Assembly (NCBI GenBank): GCA_030145365.1
Contig: JAQYVS010000414.1
Location: 1-7,147, forward strand
DNA from: Desulfofustis sp.
Lineage (GTDB): Bacteria; Desulfobacterota; Desulfobulbia; Desulfobulbales; Desulfocapsaceae
Direction: 5' to 3'
DNA length: 7,147 nt
In this document: positions 1-6,420 of the stretch, in pieces
Position numbering within the stretch: the stretch's first letter is position 1
How the letters are laid out: every line of letters begins with the position of its first letter
Notes under the pieces: model-generated
What the model was told of the DNA's origin: nothing
What the model saw: only the letters and a program-made list of their open reading frames with translations
Database searches by the model: none
Position numbers and translations under genes: made by a program

Positions 1-156
1 TCTTTAAAAATTGATCTGATGCTTACCATAAAAAACCCCTTTGATAGAATTGAGAGCAATTGCTGCTGACACTATTATCTACATTTCACAATGGGATTGT
101 TTGTCAGGAAGCGTCAATTATTTTGCAGTTGATGACAAAATCAGTCGTTATCCATC

Positions 157-1449
157 TCAAACCACAGGATTTACTTCAAGACTCGCCAAATCGGGGCCAA
201 GATAGGTACGCTCATTTTCTCCGAGGATGCCAAGAGAGAGACAGATTAAGGTCCAAAAATGGACCACGTGATAGTTTCCTCCGTAATGGTGACCGATATC
301 CTCCATCTGGGAATGACAGTTATGGCAAGGAGTCAGCACGTATTGAGCGCTCGTCGCACTGATCTGATCAAATTTTCGTTTACCGTAATACCGCCGCTGC
401 TCGGTCATTCCTGCCTGGAGAAAACCACCCCCGCCGCCACAGCAATAGTTAGCACTGCGATTGGGCTGCATGTCGATGAAGTTGTCTTCGCCGACAAGAG
501 CCTTGGCGACAAATCGCATATCGTCAGCAATCGAATCACCATAAGCCTTGCGGACAATCATGCAGGGGTCCTGAACGGTAAATTTCAAATTCATCGTATT
601 CCAATCGGAATTCACTGGCAGTTTGCCCTCCCTAATCCACTGAGCGTAGTAAGTGACCAGGTTTGATATGCTGAAATTGGCGTCCATACCGAACCGATTA
701 ACCGCGTTCCACATGGTGTAGTAGGAATGACCGCATTCGGTATTGAGCCAGACTTTGCAGCCAAGCTCGTTCACCGCATCCACCCGTTGTTTTATCACCT
801 CCTGCCAGGCATTTTCATCACCTGAAAACATGCAGAAATTCTCAGCGGCCCAACCTTTGGAAGAATATGTCCAGTCCGCTCCGACAAGATCAAATATCTT
901 CCACAGCGGGACCATCTCGTCGGGCTCACTCATGGGCTCCCGCGAATTCTGATTGACGAAGAAAAAGGCTCCCTGTTTATCCATTGGAGCCTGCATGGTT
1001 TTAAATCGCGGCTGCAGCTCACGTACCTCTTCTAACACATCTTCAACCACAAACACAAAATCGTCGGGCGGCAACCCCATAGCACTGGTACTGTCGGTGG
1101 AACGAGCCAGTTCGCAGGAGCGAACAATTCCGCTAGGCTTCAGTTCATTGGGCCAATTACCGCGGGCCTTATGGACTAACTGGGAAATATCTATGTTCAT
1201 CGGACAAACATGCTGACAGCGTCTGCACTGGGTACACATCCATACCCACGATGTTGTCGAGAGTTCCTCATTCATACCGAGCATGGCCATTCTGATGAAT
1301 TTTCTCGGATCCATATTTTCAAGGCCGGCTGCCGGGCATCCCGACGAACAGAGACCGCAGGTGAGACAGGCCTCAAAGCTTGCCCCTTCCGGCAGAAGAT
1401 CGTGTGCAAGCTTTTTAAAATCAAGTATCGGTGTCGATGGTTCGGACAT
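157..1449 (-). CDS. HdrD/DsrK-like iron-sulfur protein, GlpC-type electron-transfer subunit of anaerobic glycerol-3-phosphate dehydrogenase
   Basis: This 430-residue protein probably takes electrons from the GlpA/GlpB flavoproteins and passes them to a membrane carrier. Two [4Fe-4S] motifs are visible: CLTCGLCSSGCP (Cys 28, 31, 34, 38) and CTQCRRCQHVCP (Cys 72, 75, 78, 82). A C-terminal CCG (heterodisulfide-reductase) domain follows, with Cys296, Cys336-Cys337 and Cys375/Cys378 spaced C-x39-CC-x37-CxxC. The first CCG repeat is degenerate: it keeps ECGH (238-241) but has FCMFSGD where CCG would stand. The layout is an HdrC-HdrB fusion, as in HdrD, DsrK and TmcB. E. coli GlpC also has two ferredoxin motifs plus CCG repeats, but its N-terminal region reads differently. 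No transmembrane helix is evident; residues 395-410 are hydrophobic. The ATG lies 22 bases after the glpB stop, with an in-frame TAA three codons upstream, so no longer ATG start is possible; the ribosome-binding site is weak. The family is sure. The role as third GlpABC subunit rests on gene order. Confidence 0.88.
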   Translation of the reverse strand: MSEPSTPILDFKKLAHDLLPEGASFEACLTCGLCSSGCPAAGLENMDPRKFIRMAMLGMNEELSTTSWVWMCTQCRRCQHVCPMNIDISQLVHKARGNWPNELKPSGIVRSCELARSTDSTSAMGLPPDDFVFVVEDVLEEVRELQPRFKTMQAPMDKQGAFFFVNQNSREPMSEPDEMVPLWKIFDLVGADWTYSSKGWAAENFCMFSGDENAWQEVIKQRVDAVNELGCKVWLNTECGHSYYTMWNAVNRFGMDANFSISNLVTYYAQWIREGKLPVNSDWNTMNLKFTVQDPCMIVRKAYGDSIADDMRFVAKALVGEDNFIDMQPNRSANYCCGGGGGFLQAGMTEQRRYYGKRKFDQISATSAQYVLTPCHNCHSQMEDIGHHYGGNYHVVHFWTLICLSLGILGENERTYLGPDLASLEVNPVV

Positions 1450-1471
1450 GGTTATTTACGTGCTTTCTATG

Positions 1472-2779
1472 TTATTTTGATAAAAAATCAGCGGCTGCCT
1501 CAACGGCCTTGTATGCGGTAGCAATGGCTATTCCTGCTCCGCTCCGGCTGCGTATCCAGTCCTGGTGGGCAAGCAGGATTCCCGCCGCAAACAGACGTGT
1601 GTTCACCACTTTTTTCTCGGAATCAAGAGGACGAAAGGCATCGTCTACCTGAAGACCGGCCCTATGGATTGCATGACCCGTTTTGCCCATATATTGCTGA
1701 TGGTACCACTGGTCCCGGGAGACAGGCTGAAATACAGGAAGATCGAGTAGCGTTTCCGTAACCGTATCCATGTGAGCTTCCAATCCGCCACTGATGAACC
1801 TGCCTGTTGCAAGGATCACCGTTTTTGCCTCAATTCGGATCGGGCCGTAATTGTCGGCCAGTAAAAGTGTTGCAGAATCATCGTTAAACTCGACGGATTT
1901 CACCTTTTGCTGCGGTATCAGATTTATCCCTTTCTGAGGAAATACCTGCTCGACCATTTCCCGAAATCGAATTCCGGGAACCGAAGGCGGCATGGTTGGG
2001 ATCTCAAAAAGCGGCACACCAATGAGTTCTTCAAGCGAACTCATAACCTCATCGGGCCTGTGCATGCCAAATACCGCCGGCATGCCGATCACCTGCTCAT
2101 CTCCCATAACCTCCTTCACCGCTGTTGCAAAACTCTCACGGTTCTGGGGAACTTCAAGCGTTCTGGCCAGCACTTCCGGATAGATCTCTGTCTGAGAAAG
2201 ACCGGGTACCTCAATTCGCGCATGTCTCAGTCCGGGCCAGTCCGAACCAATATTTGCAACGATCTGAGCCCCGCTGAACCCGCGCAGTCCTTTAAAGTCA
2301 ACAATCAAACATCTCGATCTGTCTGCATAAGCCTCGGTTCCAGCCTTCATTGTTGCCGGAACACATAAGGTTCTCTTAACGGTACCGACCGGGCTCAGTA
2401 CCTCCAGATTTTTATCCCCCGGTCTGGTGTAGGCAATACCACATGCGGAAATAAAAGCGGTGAATTCCTCAAACGAAGATCTAATGTCATCAATACTTAC
2501 CCGTGTCAGCGGATGATTTGGCTCATAGTGTGCTAAATCCTGCACCGCCTTCCATGGATCGTCCACATATGCCAGATCCTGACCGGACAAGCTGCCGAAG
2601 AGATCTAGATAGCCGGTTGTGTAAGCAAGTGCCCCGGTATTACCGCTCAGGGCAACGGTTAATCCTTTTTTAAGGGCAAATATTGAAGCCGCCACACCGG
2701 CAATACCGGTACCAATGACTGCCAGTTCTGTATCAAACTTCCGTTCTTCTACTTTCATCACTCTACTCTGGTTAGTCAC
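1472..2779 (-). CDS. glpB: Anaerobic glycerol-3-phosphate dehydrogenase subunit B
   Basis: This is the second flavoprotein subunit of the anaerobic glycerol-3-phosphate dehydrogenase; in E. coli GlpB it is described as an FMN-containing partner that moves electrons from GlpA to the iron-sulfur subunit. The N-terminal dinucleotide-binding fold is clear (ELAVIGTGIAGVAA, residues 18-31), followed by the GlpB-like stretch TGALAYTTGYLDLFG. The C-terminus has a flavoprotein closing motif (RLFAAGIL, then SGAGIAIATAYKA, about 395-425). At 435 residues it is close to E. coli GlpB (419). As given, it starts at a GTG that overlaps the glpA stop by 8 bases (GTGACTAA). An in-frame ATG at 2758 (MKVEERKFDTE) would start seven residues later, 13 bases beyond the glpA stop, and would keep the whole fold; neither start has a strong ribosome-binding site. 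It lies between glpA and the HdrD-like gene, the usual glpA-B-C order. Confidence 0.9.
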   Translation of the reverse strand: MTNQSRVMKVEERKFDTELAVIGTGIAGVAASIFALKKGLTVALSGNTGALAYTTGYLDLFGSLSGQDLAYVDDPWKAVQDLAHYEPNHPLTRVSIDDIRSSFEEFTAFISACGIAYTRPGDKNLEVLSPVGTVKRTLCVPATMKAGTEAYADRSRCLIVDFKGLRGFSGAQIVANIGSDWPGLRHARIEVPGLSQTEIYPEVLARTLEVPQNRESFATAVKEVMGDEQVIGMPAVFGMHRPDEVMSSLEELIGVPLFEIPTMPPSVPGIRFREMVEQVFPQKGINLIPQQKVKSVEFNDDSATLLLADNYGPIRIEAKTVILATGRFISGGLEAHMDTVTETLLDLPVFQPVSRDQWYHQQYMGKTGHAIHRAGLQVDDAFRPLDSEKKVVNTRLFAAGILLAHQDWIRSRSGAGIAIATAYKAVEAAADFLSK

Positions 2780-4355
2780 TGTCCTGGTTCGTCTCTATCC
2801 GATCAAGCCCCATAAGCCCGCAATGCAGTGCTTCGGCCAGCTCCATCTGAGCCGCCTGTTGCCCCCAGATTATGGATCGCAATCCTTTAAAACGTTCGTT
2901 GAGAAATTCTTTCATATGACGCAGACCAGATTCATCATCATAATATCCGCAATCATAAAGATAAGAGGCAATTCTGATACTACAGAACGAGCCCTGGCAC
3001 GGCCCTTTACCGGCTCTCGACCTGAGAGCTATTGCCTCAAGCGTCATTTTAGATTCACTTTCCGGCGAAGACCTTACGATCTCATCAACAGCAGACTGAG
3101 GAACCATCTCACATTCACAGAGAATCATGTCTTCGGGATTATCCGCTTTATACCAATATCTTGGCGAGGCACCAGGTTCTGTCCATTTGGAGGATTCTGA
3201 ATTAATCAATTCCAGGTCTCTGGTCTTGCACCTTTGATCGTTGCCAAGGCGTTTGACTACAAGATCGGCTGCCTTTTCCGCCATAAGTCGATAGGTGGTA
3301 AGTTTGCCGCCGGTAATGGTGACCAGATTTGTCAACTCGTTTTCGTGATCAAACAGGGCAAATCCCCGGGTCATGGCCCGGTCATCTTCTCCCGGCGCCG
3401 ACTGCAGCAACGGGCGAACCCCGGCAAAAGCTCTGATATAACGGGTCTTAATTAGGTCCGGGACCATTTTTGAACCTTCGTAAATATTTCTGTCCACCTC
3501 TTCAACCGTCGGACGCAGGTCGGCAAGGCTGTCAACATGAACTGATGTAGTACCGAGCACCGAAACCGTTCCGCCCGGCACTAAAATATCCCCATCGCTG
3601 GGTGGCCGAAGCCGGTGAATTACCCGATCGGTCAGACGATCATGGCTGATCAGCAGCGTCCCCTTCGAGTAATGCAGGTTTATGTCCCTGCAACCACCAA
3701 GCTTTGCAATCTCCATGGCCCAGGCACCGCCCGCATTAACATAGTGCTGAGCACGAATCTCCAACAGATCCCCAGTTTGATTATCACGACAGACGGCAGC
3801 TGTAATGCAGCCGTTTGACATTTCAAATGAAACCACTTCAGTATGCGATCGATAAACACCGTCATTGCGAACAGCGTCGGCAACATTATCCAGAACCAAG
3901 CGGAACGGATCAACCGTTGCATCCGGCAGTAGATACACCTGCTGTAGATCTTTGGTAAGATTAGGCTCCATTTCCTGCGCCTCGGAAGCTGATATCGACT
4001 CGCATGATATCCCCACTTCAGAGCACAAACCTGGAAAACGGGATACAAAACCGCCATCATCATCGTTTGTCGCAACAAAGAATGAGCCGGTCTGCTCTAC
4101 ACAGTGCGAGGCAAGACGTTTCAGTATATCGCTCTCTTCCCTGCACTCGCGAGCTGCATGCGAATCGTTTGACACGTACCTGCCGCCGGAATGCAGCAAT
4201 CCGTGATTTCCCCCCGATGCTCCTGCACACAGATCTCGTCTGTCGATGAGCAGACACCTGATCCCGCGCAGGGCCAGATCCCTCATAACCCCCGCACCGG
4301 TGGCGCCTCCGCCAATAATCAGCGCTTCGGTTTCGATTACTTTTCTACTGTTCAT
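2772..4355 (-). CDS. glpA: Anaerobic glycerol-3-phosphate dehydrogenase subunit A (FAD-dependent)
   Basis: This is the catalytic subunit, which oxidises sn-glycerol 3-phosphate to dihydroxyacetone phosphate using FAD. The N-terminus carries the FAD-binding motif IIGGGATGAG (residues 13-22) and then the GlpD/GlpA signature GGNHGLLHSGGRY (48-60). A later conserved flavin-side motif is ITGGKLTTYRLMAEKAADL (347-365). The C-terminal third contains a BFD-like [2Fe-2S] domain with cysteines 413 and 415 (CEC) and 453 and 458 (CQGSFC), which separates GlpA from the aerobic GlpD, where this domain is absent. The length of 527 residues fits E. coli GlpA (542). The ATG lies 29 bases after the glpK stop. 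Only a poor AGG is close to it, and an earlier ATG in the same frame is closed at once by TAG, so translation is probably coupled to glpK. Identity is secure. Confidence 0.95.
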   Translation of the reverse strand: MNSRKVIETEALIIGGGATGAGVMRDLALRGIRCLLIDRRDLCAGASGGNHGLLHSGGRYVSNDSHAARECREESDILKRLASHCVEQTGSFFVATNDDDGGFVSRFPGLCSEVGISCESISASEAQEMEPNLTKDLQQVYLLPDATVDPFRLVLDNVADAVRNDGVYRSHTEVVSFEMSNGCITAAVCRDNQTGDLLEIRAQHYVNAGGAWAMEIAKLGGCRDINLHYSKGTLLISHDRLTDRVIHRLRPPSDGDILVPGGTVSVLGTTSVHVDSLADLRPTVEEVDRNIYEGSKMVPDLIKTRYIRAFAGVRPLLQSAPGEDDRAMTRGFALFDHENELTNLVTITGGKLTTYRLMAEKAADLVVKRLGNDQRCKTRDLELINSESSKWTEPGASPRYWYKADNPEDMILCECEMVPQSAVDEIVRSSPESESKMTLEAIALRSRAGKGPCQGSFCSIRIASYLYDCGYYDDESGLRHMKEFLNERFKGLRSIIWGQQAAQMELAEALHCGLMGLDRIETNQDSD

Positions 4356-4384
4356 AGCCTATGGCATAGTTGTTTTTGCTGTAA

Positions 4385-5875
4385 TCAATAAGAGGAAAGT
4401 GTCCTTCGTACCGCATTTTTCCAACCCATATATTTTCTCTCCCGAACGTCTTCACTGAGATGAGGAGTAAAGCGCTTCTCAAGTTTCCACGACTCTGCAA
4501 ACTCTTCTGGAGCAGGGTATATACCTATCTGCAACCCGGCAAGATAAGCTGCACCAACGGCTGTTGTCTCCAGAGTTACCGGACGATCCACTGGAGCATT
4601 GAGGATATCCGCCAGAAACTGCATGGTGAAATTTGAAGCTACCATACCTCCGTCAACTCTGAGAACCGGCGGATTCTTCTGATTCCAGTCATTCTGCATG
4701 GCCTCAAGTAGATCCCGGGTCTGATAGCAGACCGATTCCAGCGCTGCGCGGGACAGTTCTGCAGGCCCGGTTCCCCGAGTTATTCCGTAAATAGCTCCGC
4801 GGGCATCGGCATCCCAATGGGGTGCTCCAAGCCCGGTGAAGGCAGGTACAAGATATACATCCTGATTCGGATCGGCGGCCCTGGCCAATTCTCCTGATAC
4901 GGAAGCCCGATCGATGAGACCCATCGCATCTCTCATCCATTGAACAGCGGCCCCGGCCACGAAGATCGATCCTTCCAGGGCATAATGAGTCACACCGTCA
5001 AGCCGGTAGCCGATTGTTGTCAGCAGCCGATTGTTGGACTTGACCGGTTCTGTTCCAGTATTTAAAACCGCAAAACAGCCGGTCCCATAGGTTGATTTGA
5101 GCATCCCGGGCTGAAAGCACGCCTGTCCGACAAGGGCGGCATGCTGATCGCCTGCAATACCGCACACCGGAACCGGGCAGCCCAGGATTTCCGGACTGGT
5201 ACTGCCGAAATCAGCAGAACAATCCTTTACTTCAGGAAGCATATCTGCCGGAATATTTAGCAAATCGAGCAGTTCCTGATCCCAGCAATTTTCATGAATA
5301 TTGAACAACATTGTCCTGGCCGCGTTCGTCGCGTCGGTGGCATGGACTTTTCCACCGGTCAGGTTCCATAACAAAAAGGTGTCAACCGTGCCAAAGGCCA
5401 GTGCCCCTGATTCTGCCAGCTTTCTTGCTCCATCAACATTATCAAGGATCCAGCGAATTTTGGTTCCGGAAAAATAGGGGTCGATAAGCAATCCGGTCTT
5501 GTCGGTAACCATGTCACCATGACCCTGTTCCCTAAGTTTTTCGCAAAATTTTGAGGTTCGACGATCCTGCCAGACAATTGCGTTATAGATCGGTTTGCCT
5601 GATTTTCGATCCCAGAGGATTGTCGTTTCCCGTTGGTTTGTGATGCCGATACCACTGATTTCTTCGGCCCTGATGCCCCCCTCTCGCACTGCAGATCTGC
5701 AGGTACCGTGAGTCGTCGACCATATTTCGTCAGGGTTGTGCTCGACCCAGCCCGACTGGGGAAATATCTGGGTAAATTCCTGCTGGGCCACAGAAACGAT
5801 ATCGAGGGATTCATTAAAGAGTATCGCCCTGCTTGATGTGGTGCCCTGGTCTATAGCTAAAATATAGGATGCCAT
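4385..5875 (-). CDS. glpK: Glycerol kinase
   Basis: This cytoplasmic FGGY-family kinase phosphorylates glycerol with ATP, making the substrate of the downstream GlpA/GlpB. The protein has 496 residues (E. coli 502) and is complete. The N-terminal phosphate-binding loop AIDQGTTSSRA (7-17) is intact. Glycerol-site residues known from the E. coli enzyme are present: Arg82-Glu83, Trp102, Tyr134 and the catalytic Asp243 in AGDQ. The ATP-side motifs STYGTGCF (261-268) and VDGGM (407-411) are also present. In the segment before AGDQ (FGSTSPEILGCPVPVCG) the fructose-bisphosphate-binding GGTR of E. coli GlpK is absent, and the position of the HPr-phosphorylated histidine of Gram-positive enzymes appears to be Glu229, so both classical controls are probably missing. 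That alignment is from memory. The ATG has a strong AAGGAG six bases upstream. It is the first gene of the compact glp cluster. Confidence 0.97.
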   Translation of the reverse strand: MASYILAIDQGTTSSRAILFNESLDIVSVAQQEFTQIFPQSGWVEHNPDEIWSTTHGTCRSAVREGGIRAEEISGIGITNQRETTILWDRKSGKPIYNAIVWQDRRTSKFCEKLREQGHGDMVTDKTGLLIDPYFSGTKIRWILDNVDGARKLAESGALAFGTVDTFLLWNLTGGKVHATDATNAARTMLFNIHENCWDQELLDLLNIPADMLPEVKDCSADFGSTSPEILGCPVPVCGIAGDQHAALVGQACFQPGMLKSTYGTGCFAVLNTGTEPVKSNNRLLTTIGYRLDGVTHYALEGSIFVAGAAVQWMRDAMGLIDRASVSGELARAADPNQDVYLVPAFTGLGAPHWDADARGAIYGITRGTGPAELSRAALESVCYQTRDLLEAMQNDWNQKNPPVLRVDGGMVASNFTMQFLADILNAPVDRPVTLETTAVGAAYLAGLQIGIYPAPEEFAESWKLEKRFTPHLSEDVRERKYMGWKNAVRRTLSSY

Positions 5876-5881
5876 TGTGTG

Positions 5882-5887
5882 CTCCTT
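5882..5887 (-). promoter_or_regulatory. Shine-Dalgarno site of glpK
   Basis: AAGGAG on the minus strand, six bases before the glpK ATG. It is the only strong ribosome-binding site in the window; the glpA, glpB and HdrD-like starts have poor ones. This fixes the glpK start and suggests that the downstream genes rely on translational coupling. Confidence 0.8.
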
Positions 5888-5941
5888 GGAAAATCCTGTT
5901 CCCCGGTTTTGTTAATTTCCTTTTCCGATCTGGTTAGCCGT

Positions 5942-6003
5942 AGCTATCGTGGAGTGCATATCATAACTGCGGGTAGATAATTAACAGATCATAAACGATA
6001 GCT
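5942..6003. repeat. 9-base inverted repeat, AGCTATCGT / ACGATAGCT
   Basis: Perfect arms at 5942-5950 and 5995-6003, separated by 44 bases, upstream of glpK. The right arm shares its ACGAT core with another inverted repeat that pairs with 6056-6064. It could be spaced half-sites of a regulator or an RNA stem; the arms are seen directly, the function is not known. Confidence 0.45.
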
Positions 6004-6064
6004 TTCATCGTACGTATCCATGCTTTGTCCACGCCTCATTAATGAGCGCGCATCAATCGTTTAT
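5991..6064. repeat. 9-base inverted repeat, ATAAACGAT / ATCGTTTAT
   Basis: Perfect arms at 5991-5999 and 6056-6064, with 56 bases between them that contain the 12-base palindrome at 6035-6046. The left arm overlaps the right arm of the 5942/5995 repeat by five bases, so a transcript could form only one of the two stems at a time. Confidence 0.45.
6035..6046. repeat. 12-base perfect palindrome CTCATTAATGAG
   Basis: A perfect palindrome with no central spacer, in the intergenic region about 160 bases upstream of the glpK start. Its shape suits a homodimeric repressor or activator. It is not next to a recognisable promoter, and no regulator gene is in the window to match it with. Confidence 0.4.
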
Positions 6065-6116
6065 TACTTGGTTTCGATAAATTTTTCGAGAAAATAGAAA
6101 AGAGAATGACGGATCT

Positions 6117-6341
6117 TCAGCCGCCACCAATGAGCGGCAAAAAAGAGATGCGGTCTCCGGCAGAAAGTGTTTGATCAAACGATGCTTCCCTGCTGTTTAT
6201 ATAGATCGATTCAACTTCCTTCTCTTTTATTCCGAGGCTCTTCAATAGTGTCTGTATCGTTGCAGGAGGGTTAAGATTGACAGTCGCTTTGGAGAATCTA
6301 TTATCCCGCAACGGCGGGAACAAGGTTACTTCAACATCCAT
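6117..6341 (-). CDS. MoaD/ThiS-family sulfur-carrier protein
   Basis: A 74-residue protein with the ubiquitin-like fold pattern of MoaD/ThiS: an opening strand VEVTLFPPLRD, a helix around IQTLLKSLGI, then the typical IYINSREASFDQTLSAGD and the final strand SFLPLIGGG. The C-terminal Gly-Gly is the residue pair that is adenylated and turned into a thiocarboxylate in this family. MoaD serves molybdopterin (Mo or W cofactor) synthesis and ThiS serves thiazole synthesis. The short FPPLRDNRF start resembles the stand-alone carriers found beside tungsten aldehyde:ferredoxin oxidoreductases, but no moaE, moeB, thiF or thiG is in the window. It lies 79 bases after the aldehyde dehydrogenase and may be co-transcribed with it. 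The ribosome-binding site (GAG, six bases before ATG) is weak, but the start fits the first strand of the fold. The family is well supported; the pathway is unresolved. Confidence 0.85.
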   Translation of the reverse strand: MDVEVTLFPPLRDNRFSKATVNLNPPATIQTLLKSLGIKEKEVESIYINSREASFDQTLSAGDRISFLPLIGGG

Positions 6342-6373
6342 TGATCACTCGCTACTTGTATATTCATGCCTCA

Positions 6374-6389
6374 TGTCCATGAAAGGACA
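6374..6389. repeat. Small hairpin between the aldehyde dehydrogenase and MoaD-like genes
   Basis: TGTCC and GGACA arms of five bases around a six-base loop. The stem is short and no T-run follows on the minus strand, so it is unlikely to be a terminator. It may be chance or a weak RNA-stability element. Confidence 0.2.
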
Positions 6390-6420
6390 GGACTCATACC
6401 TATAATTTCCGGGTTAATCG

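Larger units (their letters stand above)
5876..6116 (-). promoter_or_regulatory. Intergenic leader/promoter region of the glp operon
   Basis: A 241-base non-coding stretch between the MoaD-like gene and glpK, the only large gap inside the cluster and therefore the likely site of the glp promoter and its control. Two TATGAT hexamers on the minus strand (5988-5993 and 5960-5965) could serve as -10 elements, but neither has a good TTGACA-like partner at 16-18 bases, so I do not name a promoter. The region holds a 12-base palindrome and two overlapping 9-base inverted repeats, listed separately. No GC-rich hairpin followed by a T-run separates it from the MoaD-like gene, so read-through from upstream is possible. 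Confidence 0.5.

Noticed and set aside
25..107. Possible terminator after the HdrD-like gene
   Set aside because: On the minus strand there is GGGG followed by TTTTTT, a 10-base palindrome AGCAATTGCT (55-64) and a five-base stem ACAAT/ATTGT, but no GC-rich stem sits directly before the T-run.
60..362. 100-residue plus-strand reading frame covering part of the gene-free left end
   Set aside because: It runs antisense into the end of the HdrD-like gene, is of low-complexity polar composition, and has no ribosome-binding site that I can see.
259..666. 135-residue plus-strand reading frame
   Set aside because: It lies entirely antisense to the HdrD-like gene, whose cysteine motifs are unmistakable, and its translation shows no recognisable domain.
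3680..4078. 132-residue minus-strand frame inside glpA
   Set aside because: It is an out-of-frame shadow of the FAD-dependent dehydrogenase, without domain-like features.
6070..6116. Possible terminator after the MoaD-like gene
   Set aside because: The only stem is a short A/T arm (ATTTT/AAAAT) with no G-C pairs, too weak for an intrinsic terminator.
6401..6406. Perfect TATAAT on the plus strand
   Set aside because: It would drive transcription antisense into the aldehyde dehydrogenase, and no -35-like hexamer sits at 16-18 bases. Treated as chance in AT-rich spacer DNA.
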